Below are positions 58,113-64,000 of a stretch of DNA of 64,000 nt, piece by piece. The notes below the pieces were generated by a model, which was given only the letters and a program-made list of their open reading frames with translations, made no database searches and was not told the DNA's origin. The position numbers and the translations under genes were made by a program. The DNA is from Kocuria flava. GTDB lineage: Bacteria; Actinomycetota; Actinomycetes; Actinomycetales; Micrococcaceae. Every line of letters starts with the position of its first letter. Position 1 is the first letter of the stretch. The DNA lies in NCBI RefSeq assembly GCF_001482365.1, contig NZ_CP013254.1:2108001-2172000 (forward strand), written 5' to 3'.

Positions 58113-60167
58113 GTGGCCGATCCGGCGACCTACCGACCCGCCCGCCAGGACATCCCCACCGACCCGGGGGTCTACCGCTTCCGCGACGAGCACGGGCGGG
58201 TGATCTACGTGGGCAAGGCGAAGAACCTGCGCAACCGGCTCAGCTCCTACTTCGCGCCCCTGCACGCCCTCAGCCCCAAGACCCGCGCCATGGTCACCAC
58301 CGCCGCGGGCGTGGAGTGGACCGTGGTCGGCAGCGAGCTGGAGTCCCTGCAGCTCGAGTACACCTGGATCAAGCAGTTCCGGCCCCGGTTCAACATCGCC
58401 TACCGCGACGACAAGTCCTACCCCTACCTCGCCGTGACGATGGGGGAGAAGGTCCCCCGGGCGCAGGTGGTGCGCGGGGAGAAGAAGAAGGGCCACCGCT
58501 ACTTCGGCCCCTACTCCCAGGCCTGGGCGATCCGCGAGACCCTCGACGCCCTGCTGCGCGTGTTCCCCGTGCGCACCTGCTCGAAGGGCGTCTACCGGCG
58601 CGCGGAGCAGTCCGGGCGCCCGTGCCTGCTCGGCTACATCGACAAGTGCTCCGCCCCGTGCGTGGGCCGGATCTCCGCCGAGGACCACTACGCCCTGGCC
58701 GAGGACCTGTGCCGGTTCATGGCCGGGCAGGCCACGCCGTTCCTCAAGGAGCTGCAGCGGCAGATGCAGGAGGCTGCCGCGGCCACGGACTTCGAGACCG
58801 CCGCCGCGCGCCGGGACGACATCGCCGCGCTCGAGAAGGCGTTCGAGCGCAACGCCGTGGTGCTCTCCGACTCCACGGACGCCGACTTCTTCGCCCTGGC
58901 CGAGGACGAGCTCGAGGCCGCGGTGCAGGTCTTCCACGTGCGCGGCGGGCGCATCCGCGGCCAGCGCGGGTGGGTGACCGAGAAGGTCGAGGAGGCCGAC
59001 GGCGGGCGGCTGCTCGAGCAGCTGCTCGAGCAGGTCTACGGCGAGACCGCCGCCGAGGCCGCGGAGTCCACCGCCCTCGCGGCCGCCGCCGCACCCCCGG
59101 AGCGCGGCTCCAAGCACCGGCCGGCCGCCGAGCTGGCCTATCGCGAGGACGCGATCCCGCGCACCGTGCTGCTCTCCGAGCCCGCCGACAACGCGGACCG
59201 GCTCGAGGAGTGGCTCTCGGAGCTGCGCGGCTCCCGCGTCCACCTGGCCGTGCCCCAGCGGGGGGAGAAGGCCCACCTGATGGAGACCGTCCGGGAGAAC
59301 GCCCGGCAGGCGCTGAAGCTGCACAAGTCCCGGCGGGCGGGGGACCTCACCACCCGCTCGGCCTCCCTGCAGGAGCTGCAGGAGGCCCTCGGCATCCCCG
59401 TGCCCCTGATGCGGATCGAGTGCTACGACATCTCCCACGTCCAGGGCACCAACGTCGTCGCCTCGATGGTCGTCTTCGAGGACGGGCTGCCCCGCAAGGC
59501 CGAGTACCGGAAGTTCTCCGTCACCGGCGAGGCCGCCCGCGACGACACCGCCTCCATGTACGACGTCATCTCCCGCCGGTTCCGCCGCCACCTGGCGGAG
59601 AAGGCCGAGCGGGAGGCCGGGGGCCCCCGCACCGGCGCGGTCGACGCCGCGGCGGAGGTCCCCGAGCGGGCCCCGTTTGCCTATCCGCCCAGCCTCGTCG
59701 TCGTCGACGGCGGGCCGCCGCAGGTGGCCGCCGCCGCCCGCGCCCTGGCCGACCTCGGGGTCGACGACGTCCACGTCGTGGGCCTGGCCAAGCGCCTCGA
59801 GGAGGTGTGGGTGCCCGGCGACGACTTCCCGGTGATCCTGCCGCGCGCGAGCCAGGGGCTGTACCTGCTCCAGCGGATCCGGGACGAGGCCCACCGCTTC
59901 GCGATCACCTTCCACCGCCGGAAGCGCTCCGCGGCGATGACCGTCTCCGCGCTCGACGGCCTGCCGGGGGTGGGCCCCGCCAAGCAGAAGGCGCTGCTGA
60001 AGCACTTCGGCTCGGTGCGCAGGCTGCGGGCGGCGCGCGTGGAGGAGATCGAGGAGGTCCCCGGCTTCGGGCGCACCCTCGCCGAGAAGGTCGCCGCCGC
60101 CCTCCGGGACCAGGGCCGGGACACCGCCCCCGCGGTCAACACGACCACCGGCGAGGTGCTCTCCTGA
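58113..60167 (+). CDS. uvrC: excinuclease ABC subunit C
   Basis: UvrC makes both incisions in nucleotide excision repair. The 684 residues carry the N-terminal GIY-YIG nuclease (GVYRFRDEHGRVIYVGKAK), the Cys-rich CSAPCVG segment, a UVR motif near FLKELQRQMQEAA, the RNase-H-like second nuclease (ECYDISHVQGTN, VVDGGPPQV), and a C-terminal pair of helix-hairpin-helix motifs (LDGLPGVGPAKQKALL, VPGFGRTLAEKV). GTG 58113 follows GAGGGGGG. It completes the uvrABC set and leads towards rapZ. Confidence 0.97.
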   Translation: MADPATYRPARQDIPTDPGVYRFRDEHGRVIYVGKAKNLRNRLSSYFAPLHALSPKTRAMVTTAAGVEWTVVGSELESLQLEYTWIKQFRPRFNIAYRDDKSYPYLAVTMGEKVPRAQVVRGEKKKGHRYFGPYSQAWAIRETLDALLRVFPVRTCSKGVYRRAEQSGRPCLLGYIDKCSAPCVGRISAEDHYALAEDLCRFMAGQATPFLKELQRQMQEAAAATDFETAAARRDDIAALEKAFERNAVVLSDSTDADFFALAEDELEAAVQVFHVRGGRIRGQRGWVTEKVEEADGGRLLEQLLEQVYGETAAEAAESTALAAAAAPPERGSKHRPAAELAYREDAIPRTVLLSEPADNADRLEEWLSELRGSRVHLAVPQRGEKAHLMETVRENARQALKLHKSRRAGDLTTRSASLQELQEALGIPVPLMRIECYDISHVQGTNVVASMVVFEDGLPRKAEYRKFSVTGEAARDDTASMYDVISRRFRRHLAEKAEREAGGPRTGAVDAAAEVPERAPFAYPPSLVVVDGGPPQVAAAARALADLGVDDVHVVGLAKRLEEVWVPGDDFPVILPRASQGLYLLQRIRDEAHRFAITFHRRKRSAAMTVSALDGLPGVGPAKQKALLKHFGSVRRLRAARVEEIEEVPGFGRTLAEKVAAALRDQGRDTAPAVNTTTGEVLS

Positions 60168-60184
60168 GCGGGGTCCCGGCCCGA

Positions 60185-60190
60185 TAGGCT
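60185..60190 (+). promoter_or_regulatory. -10 box (TAGGCT) upstream of rapZ
   Basis: GATAGGCTGG lies 18 nt after the uvrC stop, 77 nt before ATG 60268; the leader ends in GGGGGACGGAGAGG as ribosome site. Confidence 0.5.
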
Positions 60191-60267
60191 GGCCGGGGAG
60201 CGCCGGCGGCCGCGGGCGGGAACGGACGAGACGGGCCCGGGACGGCTTCCCGGGGGACGGAGAGGCG

Positions 60268-61194
60268 ATGATCGAGGCAACGACCGGCCCGGACGGCGGC
60301 ACCGACGCGGTGCCGGCGGCCGCGCCGCCGGCCGGCTCCGAGCTGCTCGTGGTCACGGGCATGTCCGGGGCCGGCCGCAGCACCGCCGCCAACGCCCTGG
60401 AGGACCTCGGCTGGTACGTGGTGGACAACCTGCCCCCGCAGATGCTGCACACCCTCGCCGACCTCGTCGCCCGCACCCCGCAGGCGCTGCCGCGGCTGGC
60501 GGTGGTCATCGACGTGCGGGGCAAGGCCCTGTTCAACGACATGAAGGAGACCCTCGCCGCGCTCGAGGCCTCCGACGTCGACTTCTCCGTGCTCTTCCTC
60601 GACGCCTCCGACGAGGTGCTCGTCTCCCGCTACGAGCACCAGCGGCGTCCCCACCCGCTGCAGGCCGGCGGGCGGATCCTCGACGGCATCCGCGCCGAGC
60701 GCGCCCTGCTCAAGGACCTGCGCGAGTCCGCCGACGTCGTGCTCGACACCTCCGGCTTCAACGTCCACGCCCTCTCGCGGGCCGTCGCCGACCTGTTCGC
60801 CACCGACGGGCCCGTGGTGCTGCGCCTGACCGTGCTCAGCTTCGGCTTCAAGTACGGGGTGCCCGCCGACGCCAACTTCGTCGCGGACGTGCGCTTCATC
60901 CCCAACCCGCACTGGGTCCCGGCGCTGCGCCCGCGAACCGGGCAGGACGCCGAGGTGCGCGACTACGTGTTCCGCGAGGAGGGCCCGCAACAGTTCGTCG
61001 AGCGCTTCGTCGCGATGCTCGAGCCCGTGTTCGCGGGGTACCGTACCGAGAACAAGCACTACGCCACCGTCGCGATCGGCTGCACGGGCGGGAAGCACCG
61101 CTCGGTGGCCGTCAGCGAGGAGGTGGCCCGCAGGCTCGCCAAGCTGCCGCTCGTGACGGTCAACATCCAGCACCGGGACATGGGCCGGGAGTGA
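60268..61194 (+). CDS. rapZ: RapZ/YvcJ-family nucleotide-binding protein
   Basis: A 308-residue P-loop protein. Walker A is TGMSGAGRSTAAN; the C-terminal domain has GCTGGKHRSVAV. In E. coli RapZ binds small RNAs of the GlmS pathway; in Gram-positives the YvcJ role is less clear. It is the first of the canonical rapZ-yvcK-whiA set. yvcK follows after 31 nt. Confidence 0.95.
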   Translation: MIEATTGPDGGTDAVPAAAPPAGSELLVVTGMSGAGRSTAANALEDLGWYVVDNLPPQMLHTLADLVARTPQALPRLAVVIDVRGKALFNDMKETLAALEASDVDFSVLFLDASDEVLVSRYEHQRRPHPLQAGGRILDGIRAERALLKDLRESADVVLDTSGFNVHALSRAVADLFATDGPVVLRLTVLSFGFKYGVPADANFVADVRFIPNPHWVPALRPRTGQDAEVRDYVFREEGPQQFVERFVAMLEPVFAGYRTENKHYATVAIGCTGGKHRSVAVSEEVARRLAKLPLVTVNIQHRDMGRE

Positions 61195-61225
61195 CCGGCG
61201 GACCCCCACCCGCATTGGACCCTCG

Positions 61226-62287
61226 ATGACCGCTTCCCCCACCGGCGCGTTCCCCCGGCTGCCCCTCGGCAGCGGCGCCGACGCCGACCCCCACCACTCG
61301 CCCGACGCCGCCGCCCGCCGCCCCGGGGGCGGGCGCCCCTCCGTGGTGGCCCTCGGCGGCGGGCACGGGCTCTCGGCGAACCTCGCGGCGCTGCGCCGCA
61401 TCACCCCGGCGGTCACCGCCGTGGTGACCGTGGCCGACGACGGCGGCTCCTCCGGCCGCCTGCGCGACGAGCTCGGGGTCCTGCCCCCGGGGGACCTGCG
61501 GATGGCCCTGGCCGCCCTGTGCGACGACTCCGAGTGGGGCCGGACCTGGCGCGACGTCATGCAGCACCGCTTCTCCTCCACCGCCGAGCGGCCCACGGGC
61601 CTGGACCACCACGCCTTGGGCAACCTGCTCATCGTCGGCCTGTGGGAGCTGCTGGGGGACCCGGTGGCCGGGCTCGAGTGGGCCGGGGCCCTGCTGGGGG
61701 CCCGCGGGCGGGTCCTGCCCATGTCCACCGTGCCGCTGGTCATCGAGGGCGACGTCCCGGAGCCCGCCCCCGGCGGTGGCCCCGCCCCGACCCTGCGCAC
61801 GATCACCGGGCAGGCCCACCTGGCCAAGCAGGCCGACGTGTGCAACGTCCGGCTCGTGCCCGCCGACGCCCCCGCCTGCCCCGAGGCCGTCGGGGCCGTG
61901 GGCGCGGCCGACTGGGTCGTGCTCGGGCCCGGCTCCTGGCACACCTCCGTGCTGCCCCACCTGCTGCTGCCCGGGCTGCGGGAGGCGATCTGCACGGCCC
62001 CCGGCCGGCGGTGCGTGACCCTCAACCTCTCCCCGGACACCGAGACCCGCGGCAAGACCGCCGCCGACCACCTGCGGGTGCTCCAGGCCTACTGCCCCGA
62101 GCTGACCCTCGACGTGATCCTCGCCGACCCGTCGGCGACCGAGGACCGCGGCGACCTCGAGCGGGTCGCCGCCGGCCTCGGCGCGGCGGTCCACTACGCC
62201 GACGTCCGGGCGAGCCCCGGCACCGGCGTGCACAACTCCCTCAAGCTCGCGGCCGCCTACCAGGAGATCCTCGAGCGCCACCGCTGA
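61226..62287 (+). CDS. yvcK: YvcK/CuvA family protein (gluconeogenesis factor)
   Basis: A 353-residue protein of the CofD-like fold. About 36 N-terminal residues are low complexity; then VVALGGGHGLSANLAALR, VVTVADDGGSSGRLRDELG and GPGSWHTSVLPHLL. It binds UDP-sugars in the mycobacterial homologue and affects cell wall and carbon balance. The stop codon sits in a tandem 13-bp duplication. whiA starts 75 nt downstream. Confidence 0.94.
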   Translation: MTASPTGAFPRLPLGSGADADPHHSPDAAARRPGGGRPSVVALGGGHGLSANLAALRRITPAVTAVVTVADDGGSSGRLRDELGVLPPGDLRMALAALCDDSEWGRTWRDVMQHRFSSTAERPTGLDHHALGNLLIVGLWELLGDPVAGLEWAGALLGARGRVLPMSTVPLVIEGDVPEPAPGGGPAPTLRTITGQAHLAKQADVCNVRLVPADAPACPEAVGAVGAADWVVLGPGSWHTSVLPHLLLPGLREAICTAPGRRCVTLNLSPDTETRGKTAADHLRVLQAYCPELTLDVILADPSATEDRGDLERVAAGLGAAVHYADVRASPGTGVHNSLKLAAAYQEILERHR

Positions 62288-62304
62288 GCACCACCGCTGA
62301 GCAC
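62279..62304 (+). repeat. 13-bp tandem duplication at the yvcK stop
   Basis: The unit CACCGCTGAGCAC occurs twice without a gap and covers the yvcK stop codon. It is probably a small replication slip with no effect on the protein. Confidence 0.75.
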
Positions 62305-62362
62305 CGGCCCGCCGGCACCGCCGCGGCCCGGCCCCCCCACCCCCACACCGGAAAGGAACCGC

Positions 62363-63412
62363 GTGGCCCTGACGTCATCGGTCAAGGAAGAACTGTCCCG
62401 CCTCGAGGTCAAGAAGTCCTCGGAGCGGCGGGCCGAGCTCTCGGCGCTGCTGCGCTTCGCCGGGGGGCTGCACATCGTCGCCGGCCGGATCGAGGTCGAG
62501 GCGGAGGTCGACTCCGGGGCCACGGCCCGGCGGGTGCGCCGCACCATCGCCGAGGTCTTCGGCCACGACAGCGAGCTCGTGGTGGTCTCCGGCGGCGGCC
62601 TGCGCCGCGGCAGCTCCTACGTGGTGCGCGTGGGCCGCGACGGCGAGGCCCTCGCCCGCCAGACCGGTCTGCTCGACGGCCGCGGCCGGCCCGTGCGCGG
62701 CCTGCCGCCGGCGGTCGTCAACGGGGCGGTGGCCGACGCCGCGGCCGTGCTGCGCGGGGCCTTCCTCGCCCACGGCTCGCTGACCGAGCCCGGGCGCTCG
62801 GCCGCCATGGAGTTCACCTGCCCGGGCCCGGAGGCCGCGCTCGCCCTCGTGGGCGCCGCCCGCCGGCTCGGGGTGCTCGCCAAGGCACGGGAGGTGCGCG
62901 GGGCCGACCGCGTGGTCGTGCGCGACGGCGACGCGATCGCGGCGCTGCTGACCCGGATGGGCGCCCACCGCACGCTGCTGCAGTGGGAGGACCGCCGGAT
63001 GCGCAAGGAGGTCCGGGCCACGGCCAACCGCCTCGCCAACTTCGACGACGCCAACCTGCGCCGCTCCGCCCAGGCCGCGGTGGCCGCCGGGGCCCGCGTC
63101 GAGCGCGCCCTCGAGATCCTGGGCGACGAGGTCCCCGAGCACCTGCGCCAGGCCGGGGAGCTGCGGCTGTCCAACAAGCAGGCCAGCCTCGACGAGCTGG
63201 GCCGGCTGGCCGACCCGCCGCTGACCAAGGACGCCGTCGCCGGGCGGATCCGGCGGCTGCTCGCGATGGCCGACCGCCGGGCCGAGGAGCTCGGCGTGCC
63301 GGGCACGGACGCGGCGGCCGAGACCGCCGCCGGGACCGCGGCCGAGGGAGCCGGGCCCGCCCCCGCCGCGGCCGGTGAGCCCGCCGCCGGGCCGCCCGCC
63401 GGCGGCCGCTGA
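62363..63412 (+). CDS. whiA: sporulation/cell-division regulator WhiA
   Basis: A 349-residue WhiA, a DNA-binding protein with a LAGLIDADG-like N-terminal fold and a C-terminal helix-turn-helix. It controls division and sporulation genes in Streptomyces and is kept in non-sporulating actinobacteria. Seen are SSVKEELSRLEVKKSSERRAELSALL in parts, ATANRLANFDDANLRR, and the HTH LDELGRLADPPLTKDAVAGR. A tail of about 35 Ala/Gly/Pro-rich residues goes beyond the usual end. The GTG follows AAAGGAA. Confidence 0.95.
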   Translation: MALTSSVKEELSRLEVKKSSERRAELSALLRFAGGLHIVAGRIEVEAEVDSGATARRVRRTIAEVFGHDSELVVVSGGGLRRGSSYVVRVGRDGEALARQTGLLDGRGRPVRGLPPAVVNGAVADAAAVLRGAFLAHGSLTEPGRSAAMEFTCPGPEAALALVGAARRLGVLAKAREVRGADRVVVRDGDAIAALLTRMGAHRTLLQWEDRRMRKEVRATANRLANFDDANLRRSAQAAVAAGARVERALEILGDEVPEHLRQAGELRLSNKQASLDELGRLADPPLTKDAVAGRIRRLLAMADRRAEELGVPGTDAAAETAAGTAAEGAGPAPAAAGEPAAGPPAGGR

Positions 63413-63453
63413 GCACGGCGGGACCGCTCCCGGGCGGGCCCGCCTGCGCTTCC

Positions 63454-63500
63454 GTGGGTTCGCTCCCGGACCCGTCCGGGAATGTGGGTTTGTGTGGGTT
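63454..63500 (+). repeat. phased GTGGGTT direct repeats upstream of gap
   Basis: GTGGGTT occurs at 63454, 63484 and 63494, i.e. 30 and 10 bp apart, so all three face the same side of the helix. They lie 36-82 bp upstream of the gap -35 in the 202-nt whiA-gap region, which is also unusually AT-rich. This looks like an array for a regulator, identity unknown. Confidence 0.55.
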
Positions 63501-63535
63501 CTGGGCTGAGGAGCCGAAAAAACTTTCACGACCCC

Positions 63536-63564
63536 AAGACAACCAATCGAATACCACGTAGACT
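63536..63564 (+). promoter_or_regulatory. gap promoter
   Basis: AAGACA (63536-63541) and TAGACT (63559-63564) are 17 nt apart. The leader is about 45 nt and has an AGGAG ribosome site before GTG 63615. Confidence 0.6.
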
Positions 63565-63614
63565 GGAGCACAACAGCACCGAACTCCACACCGACCACAG
63601 CACAGGAGAACGCA

Positions 63615-64000
63615 GTGACCATTCGAGTGGGCATCAACGGCTTCGGACGCATCGGCCGCAACTTCCTCCGGGCGGTGCGCGAGCACGGCCAGAACGTCGA
63701 GGTCGTGGCCGTCAACGACCTCACGGACCCCAAGACCCTGGTCCACCTCTTCCGCTACGACTCCGTCCTGGGCCGCTACCCGGGCGAGGTCACCCTCGAG
63801 GACGACGTCATGACCGTGGACGGGCAGCAGGTCCGCTTCCTGGCCGAGCCCGACCCCGCCAAGCTGCCGTGGGGCGAGCTGGGCGTGGACGTGGTCGTGG
63901 AGTCCACCGGGCGCTTCACCAACGGCACCAAGGCGAAGGCGCACCTGGACGGCGGGGCGAAGAAGGTCGTCCTCTCCGCCCCGGGCAAGGAGATCGACGG
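63615..64000 (+). CDS. gap: glyceraldehyde-3-phosphate dehydrogenase, 5' part
   Basis: The first 128 codons of GapA; the window ends inside the gene. It oxidises glyceraldehyde 3-phosphate to bisphosphoglycerate with NAD+ in glycolysis. The NAD fold starts VGINGFGRIGRNFLRA, followed by VVAVNDLTDP, VVVESTGRFT and KVVLSAPGKE. The catalytic Cys lies outside the window. In actinobacteria gap follows whiA, often before pgk and tpiA. The GTG start has AGGAG upstream. Confidence 0.95.
   Translation, partial: MTIRVGINGFGRIGRNFLRAVREHGQNVEVVAVNDLTDPKTLVHLFRYDSVLGRYPGEVTLEDDVMTVDGQQVRFLAEPDPAKLPWGELGVDVVVESTGRFTNGTKAKAHLDGGAKKVVLSAPGKEID

Overview
The window is about 64 kb of very GC-rich (roughly three quarters G+C) bacterial chromosome with almost all third positions G or C, many GTG starts, short overlaps (ATGA, GTGA) between genes and TANNNT-type -10 boxes. 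Gene content and order (his and trp genes leading into lgt-gltBD-pyk, a PdtaR-type ANTAR regulator next to polA and rpsA, uvrB-terC, uvrA-uvrC-rapZ-yvcK-whiA-gap) point to an actinobacterium of the Micrococcales, most like Micrococcaceae (Kocuria-like). That placement is inference from synteny and composition, not from a marker gene.

Layout. 1-1570: end of a riboflavin operon (ribB partial, ribA, ribH). 1647-4422: histidine genes hisE, hisG, hisF and hisI, with an uncatalogued 55-residue basic ORF between hisF and hisI. 4496-10214: tryptophan genes trpE, two small membrane proteins, an in-frame trpC-trpB fusion, and trpA. 10307-19849: lgt, glutamate synthase gltB-gltD, pyruvate kinase and a thioesterase, then tRNA-Leu(CAA) on the minus strand. 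20267-28387: ANTAR response regulator, polA, Eis-like acetyltransferase, rpsA, IMPACT/YigZ protein and coaE. 28522-32027: BCCT transporter and small proteins. 32227-34532: a von Willebrand A lipoprotein gene split by a 905-bp IS5-family element. 34579-38579: fructosamine-kinase-like gene, potassium uptake pair trkH-trkA, and a quinone-reductase-like NmrA protein. 38727-43897: uvrB and two TerC genes, each behind a candidate manganese (yybP-ykoY) riboswitch. 44014-51772 (minus strand): DUF3516 helicase, patatin-like protein, BASS transporter, metallo-beta-lactamase-fold hydrolase. 52066-54353: marR-MFS pair with a visible operator. 54407-60167: uvrA, HAD phosphatase, uvrC. 60268-63412: rapZ, yvcK, whiA. 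63615 to the end: start of gap.

How the genes work together. Most of the window is core metabolism and DNA repair. The his and trp sets share PRPP chemistry; gltBD supplies glutamate; uvrA, uvrB and uvrC together with polA give a complete nucleotide excision repair set. The only clearly mobile DNA is the IS element, whose 3-bp target duplication lets the interrupted gene be rebuilt in frame.

The most interesting points are the TrpC-TrpB fusion, the duplicated riboswitch-TerC units, a long series of leaderless promoters (-10 hexamer 6-7 nt before the start codon), helically phased repeats upstream of gap, GlnR-like boxes before gltB, and the small arginine-rich ORF. I found no CRISPR array, phage, toxin-antitoxin or defence system.
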